A DNA stretch of 6,065 nucleotides, taken from contig NVWR01000001.1 of assembly GCA_002746275.1 (NCBI GenBank), positions 971,220 to 977,284 on the forward strand. The letters run 5' to 3'. Origin of the DNA: Rhodobiaceae bacterium. Its GTDB lineage: Bacteria > Pseudomonadota > Alphaproteobacteria > Parvibaculales > Parvibaculaceae. The notes under the pieces are model-generated. The model made no database searches. It saw only the letters and a program-made list of their open reading frames with translations, and was not told the DNA's origin. Below are positions 1-5,622 of this stretch, in pieces (within the stretch, counting starts at the first letter, position 1; each line of letters starts with the position of its first letter). The position numbers and the translations under genes are program-made.

Positions 1-492
1 GATCATTTGATCCTCACCGTATGGAATGGGGACGTTTTGGTAGGTTTTTGCAACTGTTTACCAAACACGGACCCCGACATTCCGGAGGCAAAAGGTGAAA
101 TGCATGCAATCTATTTTCGCAAGGAATACCGGGGGCACGCAATCGCCGTTCATCTGCTCGACCGGATGATCCACTTCTTATTGAAGCGTGATTTGTGGCC
201 CGCTTGTCTCTGGGCATTCGAGGAAAATAAAATCCGCCACGCCTATAAGGCCAGTGGATTTTCCGAACACGTCCATCGCAACCGGATCATCAGCGGTGTT
301 TCTATCCCCGAGGTCGGGTACCTGGCACCCGCTGATCCTGCGGAGCTTTACGTCAGGATGAACGATCGCCTCCGCGAAGTAGGCGCCGGACTGCAAATGA
401 CACCACCCGCTCTGCCTGTTCGCCTTCCTGCTCCAGAAGTTGATCGAAAAGATCCTGAAATGTCAGGGCAAAGTCGTCTGGGTCAAGATTGA
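1..492 (+). CDS. GNAT-family N-acetyltransferase, 5' end outside window, 3' end probably extended
   Basis: The frame is open to the left edge, so the visible 163 codons (the first possible start inside is a TTG at 7) lack the N-terminal strand and helices of the fold. Counting from that TTG, residues about 8-20 match the 'G-x-x-V-G-F' strand, 30-60 match motif A with the acetyl-CoA loop written Y-R-G-H-A-I-A, and 70-85 match motif B (EENKIRHAYKASGF). The segment ending IPEVGY near residue 105 is where many GNATs of this subgroup stop. The family transfers an acetyl group from acetyl-CoA to an amine; the substrate cannot be told. In the loop, Ala stands where R-x-x-G-x-G/A has its first Gly. 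About 55 further residues, Pro-rich and featureless, run to the stop and overlap the convergent XRE gene by 140 bp; I infer this tail is read-through after loss of the original end. GNAT call fairly sure; intactness doubtful. Confidence 0.72.
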   Translation, partial: DHLILTVWNGDVLVGFCNCLPNTDPDIPEAKGEMHAIYFRKEYRGHAIAVHLLDRMIHFLLKRDLWPACLWAFEENKIRHAYKASGFSEHVHRNRIISGVSIPEVGYLAPADPAELYVRMNDRLREVGAGLQMTPPALPVRLPAPEVDRKDPEMSGQSRLGQD

Positions 493-862
493 TATAAGGG
501 CTTTCCTGCGCCAGCAGGTAAGCAACATTGAAGACAGCGACGCGTGCTGCGGCCGGTTTAACCGCTGCGGCACGCGCGTTGATCGTGTCAGCACGATCAA
601 CGTCCACAGCGTCCATGTCGCCCTTCCCCGTCAGCAACCAGACCTCATTGATCCCCAACCGAGCGAGATCTATCAGAACATTCGCTTTGGGCATTCCCGC
701 ACCCAGCTCGTAGCGCTCCCAGGTCTTGCGCTCAAGGCCCCAAAAGGCAGCCATCTTGGAAGCGCTGAGGTTCATTGAATTGCGAACTTCGCGCAACCGA
801 ACACCAAACTCCAACAAATCACTATCTTCACTCAAGAGCTGACCCTTCCCTGACGGTTGCAT
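353..862 (-). CDS. XRE-family transcriptional regulator, prophage-repressor-like, no peptidase domain
   Basis: The 169-residue product has an N-terminal lambda-repressor-type helix-turn-helix at about residues 18-72 (FGVRLREVRNSMNLS, then a recognition region around GLERKTWERYELG). It ends in the W-L-L-T-G-K-G signature (75-81) seen in many phage and prophage repressors. A linker follows, then a helical acidic C-terminus (about 105-165, NVAYLLAQE...DLFDQLLEQEGE), as in short repressors that lack the S24 autoprotease domain. It should bind DNA as a dimer; targets are unknown, though an inverted repeat in its own promoter suggests autoregulation. The ATG at 862 has no good Shine-Dalgarno. A TTG at 835, with AGGGAAGGG seven bases upstream, would give 160 residues starting MSEDSD and is a strong alternative. 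Its 3' end overlaps the convergent GNAT frame by 140 bp. In the overlap this frame looks like the genuine one, being charged and helical rather than Pro-rich. Confidence 0.82.
   Translation of the reverse strand: MQPSGKGQLLSEDSDLLEFGVRLREVRNSMNLSASKMAAFWGLERKTWERYELGAGMPKANVLIDLARLGINEVWLLTGKGDMDAVDVDRADTINARAAAVKPAAARVAVFNVAYLLAQESPYINLDPDDFALTFQDLFDQLLEQEGEQAERVVSFAVRRLLRGGDRSS
577..602. repeat. Perfect 11-bp inverted repeat inside the XRE gene
   Basis: CGTTGATCGTG (577-587) and CACGATCAACG (592-602) are exact reverse complements around a 4-base spacer, TCAG. The element falls in the linker between the helix-turn-helix and the C-terminal helices, coding for roughly residues 87-95. It would form a strong hairpin in mRNA of either strand and is also shaped like a dimeric protein site. 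No T-run follows on either strand, so it is not an intrinsic terminator. Its role is unknown and chance is possible. Confidence 0.5.
833..851 (-). promoter_or_regulatory. Shine-Dalgarno and alternative TTG start of the XRE gene
   Basis: On the minus strand the purine run AGGGAAGGG (851-843) sits seven bases before an in-frame TTG (835-833). The upstream ATG at 862 has only AACCCGTTAG in front of it. Spacing and strength favour initiation at the TTG, or dual initiation. Homologue alignments would normally begin near this point, because the helix-turn-helix starts only about 8 residues further on. Confidence 0.45.
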
Positions 863-864
863 CT

Positions 865-897
865 AACGGGTTCGTCATCCCTACGAATACACCCGTT
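865..897. promoter_or_regulatory. Inverted repeat bracketing the XRE -10 box, candidate operator
   Basis: AACGGGT (865-871) and ACCCGTT (891-897) are perfect inverted 7-mers with centres 26 bp apart, roughly two and a half helical turns. A second inner pair, TCGT (872-875) and ACGA (883-886), lies between them. The outer right arm abuts and shares one base with the -10 element, and the left arm falls just after the predicted transcription start. This is the usual geometry for autorepression by a dimeric helix-turn-helix protein. The pairing and position are seen in the sequence; binding is inferred. Confidence 0.42.
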
Positions 898-914
898 TAC
901 TTGCCGGAAGTCAA
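886..914 (-). promoter_or_regulatory. sigma70-type promoter of the XRE regulator
   Basis: Read on the minus strand, TTGACT (914-909, five of six to consensus) is followed after exactly 17 bases by TGTATT (891-886, four of six). Transcription would start near 879, leaving about 17 bases to the ATG at 862 or about 44 to the TTG at 835. It is the only such box pair I noticed upstream of the gene. This is a consensus match by eye, without experimental support. Confidence 0.55.
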
Positions 915-1151
915 ATTAGAATTCGTACGTTTCACGGGAAATCCATGCAGATACTAAATCTGTCATCAGTTCATAAGTAATAGGAAAGAATAGGGGGATT
1001 TTATACACAAAATAGAAGTGCGTTCTTGGAAAGTCTATCGCCGAAGAACACAACAAAGGGAAAATGGTTATTCAAAAACCGCCCTATCCATTCAACTTTA
1101 CTTAAGTTTCATGGATTGGGCAAAACATCTCCCCCGGGTGGAAAGACAACG
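898..1151. other. AT-rich intergenic stretch without a convincing gene
   Basis: By hand count, 901-1020 is about 36% G+C and 901-1140 about 40%, against about 58% in a sampled 60-base stretch of rodA. Apart from the -35 box of the XRE promoter at its left end, I find no conserved domain, RNA gene or good promoter. The short frames here are unremarkable and start at poor codons. A long plus-strand frame, open from 984, leads into the chemotaxis-receptor remnant, but its first part does not resemble receptor sequence. This looks like a junction or decayed DNA. Confidence 0.5.
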
Positions 1152-1268
1152 AACGACAATGCTGTTGGCGAACAGGTACGCCAAGCAGCCGCTGAGCTGA
1201 GTGAACAGTCCGAAAAAATGTCGGGCCATGTTGACGGTTTCCTGCGTCAGCTCGGCGTCAAAAAATAA
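1152..1268 (+). pseudogene. 3' remnant of a methyl-accepting chemotaxis protein gene
   Basis: The last 38 codons before a TAA resemble the extreme C-terminus of many alphaproteobacterial chemotaxis receptors: a small-residue helix followed by EQVRQAAAELSEQSEKM and then VDGFLRQL. The usual family pattern is A-x-x-V-x-x-A-A-x-E-L-S-x-Q-[AS]-E-x-L-x-x-x-V-D-x-F-L. Upstream of about 1150 the frame stays open back to 984, but the residues (Lys, Pro, Gly, Thr mix) no longer look like receptor coiled coil, and the region is AT-rich. The conserved signalling tip, HAMP and membrane segments are all missing, so this cannot be a working receptor. It is most simply the stump left after a deletion or insertion near 1150, with the old terminator still just downstream. 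The alternative is a chance-preserved short frame with a TTG start at 1026; I think that less likely. Confidence 0.58.
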
Positions 1269-1300
1269 CGCCTGCAACAATTGCGGACATCAAGACAAAA

Positions 1301-1335
1301 CCGCTGGGTGTATCCACATCCAGCGGCTTTTCTTT
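1301..1335 (+). terminator. Strong intrinsic terminator, usable from both strands
   Basis: CCGCTGGGTGT (1301-1311) pairs with ACATCCAGCGG (1316-1326) over 11 bp including one G-T, closing a 4-base loop ATCC. CTTTTCTTT follows on the plus strand, ending the chemotaxis-receptor remnant. On the minus strand the same hairpin is followed by TTTTGTCTT (from 1300 leftwards) and lies about 46 bases past the tRNA-Lys 3' end, so it can also end tRNA transcription. Confidence 0.85.
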
Positions 1336-1372
1336 GAGCGCAGAACAATATCTGCAGACAAAATCGTGAAAC

Positions 1373-1448
1373 TGGTGGGCCGTGCAGGGTTCGAACCTGC
1401 GACCTAGTGATTAAGAGTCACCCGCTCTACCAACTGAGCTAACGGCCC
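1373..1448 (-). tRNA. tRNA-Lys, anticodon CTT
   Basis: The 76-base minus-strand gene folds as a full cloverleaf. The 7-bp acceptor is GGGCCGT with ACGGCCC, followed by discriminator A and a genome-encoded CCA (1375-1373). The D arm is GCTC/GAGC with AGTTGGTA between. The anticodon arm has loop CTCTTAA and anticodon CTT at 1415-1413. A 5-base variable loop and a T arm GCAGG/CCTGC with TTCGAAC complete it. CTT reads AAG lysine codons. The gene has its own promoter upstream and reaches the shared hairpin at 1326-1301 downstream. It sits convergent to the chemotaxis-receptor remnant and marks the change from the ordered elongation operon to the untidy left part of the window. Confidence 0.97.
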
Positions 1449-1490
1449 CACCGTGGCAGGATACAAAAATGCCCGCCATGCAGAGGCCGT

Positions 1491-1519
1491 TTTATAGAGA
1501 AGCCTCCGGAAACTTGCAA
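1491..1519 (-). promoter_or_regulatory. Promoter of tRNA-Lys
   Basis: On the minus strand TTGCAA (1519-1514, four of six) is followed after 17 bases by TATAAA (1496-1491, five of six). Transcription would begin near 1485, giving a leader of about 36 bases before the tRNA. There is no clear hairpin plus T-run between the NTF2-like gene (stop at 1561) and this promoter, so operon read-through into the tRNA is also possible. Confidence 0.65.
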
Positions 1520-1560
1520 GCACCCCAAAACGCCCGGGATTCCAGCACTATTCAGCCCAC

Positions 1561-1992
1561 CTAAACGTCGGGCGAGGAGAGTTCGAAACAGGTCACCGCC
1601 CAGACATAGCTTTTGATGCGCCAGATGCCTGATTCGCCTCCGAGCACAAAAGCCCACCCACCCTCTTCCGCGAAATCTCTGCCATCAACTTTGCCGCCCC
1701 AGCGCGTGGGCAGCGAGAAGTAGGCCAAATCCCCCGTCCATGAAAAATCCTGCGCCGGCCCAAATGAATGGACAAGCTCCGACAGGCCCCTCGCGTGCAC
1801 ACCAAAGCCCTGCTGCCAATCCCGGCGCGCAGTGGGTCCACTGAAGATGTGAGGCGCAAAGTTCTCAACGATCACCAACCCTTCGTCGACGAAAACGTCA
1901 TCCAGGACGTCGCCCTGCAGGGTCTCCATGAAGCGAGCGACTTTGACAACAGGAACCATCATTGCCGCGCTCGGCACGTCTGAGTTCATCAC
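1561..1992 (-). CDS. NTF2-like (SnoaL/DUF4440-type) family protein
   Basis: The product has 143 residues from the GTG at 1992, or 142 from the ATG at 1989; TAAGGA lies at workable distance from both. It has the size and pattern of a single NTF2-fold cone. An N-terminal helix (VVKVARFMETLQGDVLDDVF) is followed by a strand region with IVENFAPHIFSGPTA, a W-containing helix, and late antiparallel strands (GGWAFVL, then GIWRIKSYVWAVT). That closing strand pair is typical of SnoaL-like and DUF4440 proteins. No signal peptide or membrane segment is visible, so it is probably cytoplasmic. The fold hosts both enzymes and ligand-binding proteins, and I see no residue set that fixes a reaction. It begins about 42 bp after rodA on the same strand, so it is likely the last gene of the elongation operon. 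A weak 5-bp hairpin in the gap (2015-2029) is too poor to call a terminator. Function unknown. Confidence 0.78.
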   Translation of the reverse strand: MMNSDVPSAAMMVPVVKVARFMETLQGDVLDDVFVDEGLVIVENFAPHIFSGPTARRDWQQGFGVHARGLSELVHSFGPAQDFSWTGDLAYFSLPTRWGGKVDGRDFAEEGGWAFVLGGESGIWRIKSYVWAVTCFELSSPDV

Positions 1993-2034
1993 GATACGTC
2001 CTTACCGCTCAAACGGGATCGGGCATCCCAATCC

Positions 2035-3189
2035 CTACCAGAAGGCAGCAGGCGTCCGGGTGATTTCCTGATTGCGATGGATATAGACGCTCATCAAGAG
2101 ACCAAAGCCCAGCATCAGCGTCAGCATCGCTGTCCCCCCATAAGAAACCAGAGGGAGTGGAACACCAACGACGGGCAGAAGCCCCATCACCATGGCGATA
2201 TTGATAAAGACATAGAGGAAAAAATTGATGGTAATGCCCATCGCCAGCAAGCGGCCAAACTGATTTCGCGTCTGAAGCCCGACCGTAATGCCAAACATCA
2301 GCACCATGAAATAGAGCCCAAGAAGCGTAAGCCCTCCCACCAGCCCTAGTTCTTCTGCCAACATCGTAAAAATGAAATCCGTGTGCTTCTCCGGCAGAAA
2401 ACTAAGGTGCGACTGTGTGCCTTCCATAAACCCCTTGCCGAAGACACCGCCAGACCCCAGCGCAATCTTTGACTGCAAGATGTGATAGCCCGCCCCAAGA
2501 GGGTCGCTCTCTGGATCAAGAAAGGTCAGCACGCGCTGACGCTGATAATCATGCAACGTACTCCAGGCGACCGGCACAGCCCCAATAACGCCAATCCCAC
2601 CTAGAACAAAGTACCGCCAGGCCAGACCGGCCATAAAGAGAAGTGTCACCCCAACAACAACGATCAGAACAGCCGTGCCAAGATCTGGCTGGCGCAATGT
2701 CAGCCAGAATGGGAGAGCGATCATCACAGCGGGAACAATCAGAAAGCGGATCCGCGACACTTGATCAAGCGTCAACCCGTGAAAATAGCGTGCAAGAGCC
2801 AGGATCAAGGTAATCTTGATAAGTTCTGAGGGCTGCAGTTGGATCACCCCAAAATCAATCCAGCGCTGTGCGCCCATGCCCCTGAAGCCCACAAACTCCA
2901 CTGCGATGAGCAACAGCAGCGCCACCCCGAATGCGGGGTAAGCGAGGCTCATCCAAACTTTGATATCAACAAAAGCAACAACGAAAAGAATTACGAGCCC
3001 TGCCCCAAATCGGATTGCTTGACGAGACGCCCACGGATCAAAGCTCCCTTCGGCCACAGAATAGAGCATCGCGATTCCCATCGATGCAATCGCACAGATG
3101 AGCAGCAAAAATCCCCAGTTGAATTCAAAGAACTTATCTCTGAGCTTCATCTCGCGGCCACCGCCGCTGTTAAAAAAAGCATCAACCAT
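2035..3189 (-). CDS. rodA: Rod shape-determining protein RodA, SEDS peptidoglycan glycosyltransferase
   Basis: RodA is the inner-membrane glycan polymerase of the elongasome and uses lipid II. The 384-residue protein is almost wholly hydrophobic with about ten membrane segments starting near residue 26, the normal length for the family. Family signatures appear in order: GAQRWI (106-111), QPSELIKI (119-126), RQPDLGTA (167-174), then LPEKHTDFIF (265-274), whose Asp271 corresponds to the essential periplasmic-loop aspartate of SEDS enzymes. LAEELGL and the closing PLPLVSYGGT (344-353) complete the set. The ATG at 3189 lies 3 bases after the mrdA stop, with a GAAGAGAGAG tract before it inside mrdA, which suggests translational coupling. 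A second ATG at codon 14 (3150, MKLRDKF) matches where many homologues begin but has a weaker ribosome site. It works in a complex with PBP2 encoded immediately upstream. Confidence 0.97.
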   Translation of the reverse strand: MVDAFFNSGGGREMKLRDKFFEFNWGFLLLICAIASMGIAMLYSVAEGSFDPWASRQAIRFGAGLVILFVVAFVDIKVWMSLAYPAFGVALLLLIAVEFVGFRGMGAQRWIDFGVIQLQPSELIKITLILALARYFHGLTLDQVSRIRFLIVPAVMIALPFWLTLRQPDLGTAVLIVVVGVTLLFMAGLAWRYFVLGGIGVIGAVPVAWSTLHDYQRQRVLTFLDPESDPLGAGYHILQSKIALGSGGVFGKGFMEGTQSHLSFLPEKHTDFIFTMLAEELGLVGGLTLLGLYFMVLMFGITVGLQTRNQFGRLLAMGITINFFLYVFINIAMVMGLLPVVGVPLPLVSYGGTAMLTLMLGFGLLMSVYIHRNQEITRTPAAFW

Positions 3190-3192
3190 CGG

Positions 3193-5085
3193 TCAGCTCT
3201 CTCTTCCGCTATTCGGTCGCGCACTCTCGGCAGAGGTTTGACCGACGCCATGTTCTCCCGTGGGATCACGCTCCAGCACACGCCTCATGATGTCGCGCGC
3301 AATCGGTGCGGCTACGCCACTGCCACTTCCCCCGTGCTCCACCACAACAGAAATCGCATATTGAGGCCGCTCCACCGGCGCAAACGCAACGAAAAGAGCA
3401 TGGTCGCGTCGACGCCACTCAACTTCGCTGTTGGACAAAACCCCAGAGTCCCGCTCCGCCCGTGTGATCCGCCGCACTTGAGCTGTTCCCGTTTTACCTG
3501 CCAGCGACATGCCTGGCTCTTTGATGCGTGCTCTAAATGCTGTCCCTCGGGGACTATTGGAAACCAAATTCATACCTTCACGAACAAGTGCGAGAGCTTT
3601 GTCAGAAACACCAATAGGTTCCGCAACGCTTCTCTCAGCCTCTTGCCCCCCAACCGACCGAACCAGGCGCGGCTCCACAGCCAGCCCCCCATTGGCAAGC
3701 CGCGCGGTCATCACCGCCAACTGCAACGGGGTCGTTAAAAGATACCCTTGCCCGATGCCTGCAATCAGTGTCTCCCCTTGCTGCCAGGGAACTCCAGTAG
3801 TTGCTCGCTTCCAGCCGCGGGTCGGAACCAATCCCGGCTTTTCACCCGGCACCTCAAAACCAAGTGTCCCACCCAAACCGAACCGGCGCGCCATTTCGCC
3901 AATCCGGTCGATACCAATCCGCTTCGCCGTCTCATAAAAATAGGTGTCACACGAGTGCATGAGGGCCCCTTGCATATCAACAAACCCGTGCCCTTGCCGT
4001 TTCCAGCAATGAAAGTCATGATTGCCGAGCGTTATCTTACCTGAGCAATGCACCTGCTGTTTGGGGTCAATCAGACCACTGTCGACAGCCGCTGAAGCCA
4101 CAACCATTTTGAAAGTTGATCCCGGCGGGTATTGCCCTGCGATTGCTTTATTGACCAGTGGGTGAAAAGGATTATCAAGCAACGACTGCCACTTCGCATG
4201 GCTCAACCCAACATTGAAATCATTGGGATCATAGGCTGGCGCAGAGGCACAGGCGATAATGTCACCCGTGTGGATATCCATCACAACTGCACTCGCCGCC
4301 TGCCCCGCCAACTGTTCGGTAGCAAATTGTTGCACATCCATATCAAGCGTGAGCACCACCTGCGCGCCTGGCGTACCCGGGTCTTTTGAGAGCTCCCGAA
4401 TAACCCGCCCAAAGGCATTCACCTCGACATGGCTTGCCCCAGCACTCCCTCGTAACTCGAGATCCAGCCGACGTTCCAGCCCGCTTTTCCCAATTCGAAA
4501 ACCCGGCAACTTCAAAAGCGGATCTTCATCTTCCAGGTCACGCTCAGAAACACCCGCCACATACCCAACCACATGGGCCAACGCAGATCCGTGTGGATAG
4601 TGTCGCGTCTCACCCACATCTGGTTGAATACCGGGCAAATCTGGCTCATGAATATTCACTTGCGCAAAATTCTCCCAGGTCAGGTTTTCTGACACCGTGA
4701 TCGGCATAAAAGCAGGTGACCGGCGTGCATCACGCAACACCCGCTTCCACTGGGTCTCCGACAGCTCCACAATTCGGCCAAGCTTGGTAAGCGTTTCTTC
4801 TATTTCTGGTGTCTGCTCTGGAATAAGGAGCACACGAAAATTCTGTCTGTTCGTTGCGAGCACCACGCCAAATCGGTCGATAATTTCTCCCCGCAGCGGC
4901 GCAAGCAAACGCATGTTCACCCGGTTTTCTTCCGCAAGCATCTGATATTCAGAACTCTTGAGAACTTGCAGGTAGTACATCCGACTGGCCAGGCCAGCAA
5001 AAACAACGAGTTGAACACCACCAACAATCGCCGCGCGACGAGAGAAGGTCTTGAACCTCACATTGCCAGTGCTATCCGTCAGCAT
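3193..5085 (-). CDS. mrdA: Penicillin-binding protein 2, elongasome transpeptidase
   Basis: PBP2 crosslinks the glycan made by RodA and activates it; it is a class B, single-pass inner-membrane protein facing the periplasm. The 630 residues show a short cytoplasmic start, a membrane segment at about 17-40, the dimerisation/pedestal domain (about 60-240, beginning LRGEIIDRFG), and a transpeptidase domain (about 264-602). The three catalytic motifs are present: STFK at 323-326 (nucleophile Ser323), SCD at 378-380, and KTGTA at 531-535. Between the first two lies a Cys347-Cys360-His366-Cys379 cluster that looks like a metal site. The length is close to the family norm and the last 25 or so residues are a polar tail. 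The ATG is preceded by AGGGG nine bases upstream, and the gap to mreD is 6 bp. The FtsI/PBP3 alternative is unlikely given the direct pairing with rodA and mreCD. Confidence 0.97.
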   Translation of the reverse strand: MLTDSTGNVRFKTFSRRAAIVGGVQLVVFAGLASRMYYLQVLKSSEYQMLAEENRVNMRLLAPLRGEIIDRFGVVLATNRQNFRVLLIPEQTPEIEETLTKLGRIVELSETQWKRVLRDARRSPAFMPITVSENLTWENFAQVNIHEPDLPGIQPDVGETRHYPHGSALAHVVGYVAGVSERDLEDEDPLLKLPGFRIGKSGLERRLDLELRGSAGASHVEVNAFGRVIRELSKDPGTPGAQVVLTLDMDVQQFATEQLAGQAASAVVMDIHTGDIIACASAPAYDPNDFNVGLSHAKWQSLLDNPFHPLVNKAIAGQYPPGSTFKMVVASAAVDSGLIDPKQQVHCSGKITLGNHDFHCWKRQGHGFVDMQGALMHSCDTYFYETAKRIGIDRIGEMARRFGLGGTLGFEVPGEKPGLVPTRGWKRATTGVPWQQGETLIAGIGQGYLLTTPLQLAVMTARLANGGLAVEPRLVRSVGGQEAERSVAEPIGVSDKALALVREGMNLVSNSPRGTAFRARIKEPGMSLAGKTGTAQVRRITRAERDSGVLSNSEVEWRRRDHALFVAFAPVERPQYAISVVVEHGGSGSGVAAPIARDIMRRVLERDPTGEHGVGQTSAESARPNSGRES

Positions 5086-5091
5086 TCAAAA

Positions 5092-5622
5092 TCACCCCTG
5101 CGCCAAAAGTCGCCGCTGCAGCCACTCAAAAAGTGTAGCAAACAGAGGAAAAAGCGCCACCGTCGCGGCCATCTGCGTCAAAACCGGCCCTGGCAACAGG
5201 ATTTGGCTGAAATAAAGCGACGCCAACCCCCAACCAAGCAGACCCGCGACCATTGTAGAAACAAGGAAACCCGCCCAAAATAACGTGAATGCCTGACCAA
5301 TGAACAAAAGCCTCTGCGACACGACAATGCCGTAAACGATCAGGTACACCAAAGCCCACAGGCCTAATGGACCCGCTGACAAAAGATCGTAAAGCAACCC
5401 AACCGTGAAAACCGCATAGGCCGGAAAGACATCTGGGCGCTGAACGGCCCAATAGTAAATCGCCATCAACCCAAAAGCGGGAGCCACGTCAGCATCAAAG
5501 ATGGCGGACAACGGAACAAAACTCAGCAACACGCAGGCCAGACCAACAAGAAAGGGCAAGGCCAAGAGAGCAAGTTTTCCAGCCCTGGCTGCGGGAGTTG
5601 GACCAATCGGCTCAAAAGTCAC
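5092..5622 (-). CDS. mreD: Rod shape-determining protein MreD
   Basis: MreD is a small polytopic inner-membrane partner of MreC needed for lateral wall growth. The 176-residue product is nearly all hydrophobic with five or so membrane segments. It carries the family-like central run in which an aromatic/proline segment (YYWAVQRPDVFPAY) leads into GLLYDLLSAGPLGLWAL. It ends in a short basic cytoplasmic tail (EWLQRRLLAQG). The start is a GTG that overlaps the mreC stop in the tetranucleotide GTGA, with GGGGAGGGG five bases before it, a clear case for coupled translation. Sequence conservation in this family is low, so order and topology carry much of the call. Confidence 0.93.
   Translation of the reverse strand: MTFEPIGPTPAARAGKLALLALPFLVGLACVLLSFVPLSAIFDADVAPAFGLMAIYYWAVQRPDVFPAYAVFTVGLLYDLLSAGPLGLWALVYLIVYGIVVSQRLLFIGQAFTLFWAGFLVSTMVAGLLGWGLASLYFSQILLPGPVLTQMAATVALFPLFATLFEWLQRRLLAQG

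Noticed and set aside
440..778. 112-codon plus-strand frame opposite the XRE gene
   Set aside because: It has no recognisable family and the opposite strand carries a clear helix-turn-helix protein. It is a shadow.
1002..1007. TATACA as a plus-strand -10 box for the receptor remnant
   Set aside because: No -35-like hexamer lies 16-18 bases upstream, and the region is AT-rich enough for chance matches.
1026..1268. 80-residue plus-strand frame taken as an intact small gene
   Set aside because: It begins at a TTG without a ribosome site, and only its last 38 codons resemble anything, namely a receptor tail. It is treated as a remnant.
1201..1407. 68-codon plus-strand frame ending in VGRAGFEPAT
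   Set aside because: The ending is the well-known antisense translation of a tRNA T arm, here of tRNA-Lys, and the frame also crosses the terminator hairpin. It is an artefact.
2012..2036. Possible terminator between rodA and the NTF2-like gene
   Set aside because: The stem GGGAT/ATCCC is only 5 bp and no proper T-run follows on the minus strand.
2839..3738. 299-codon plus-strand frame
   Set aside because: It is antisense to rodA and mrdA, rich in His, Arg, Pro and Cys with no domain pattern, and arises from codon bias of the real genes.
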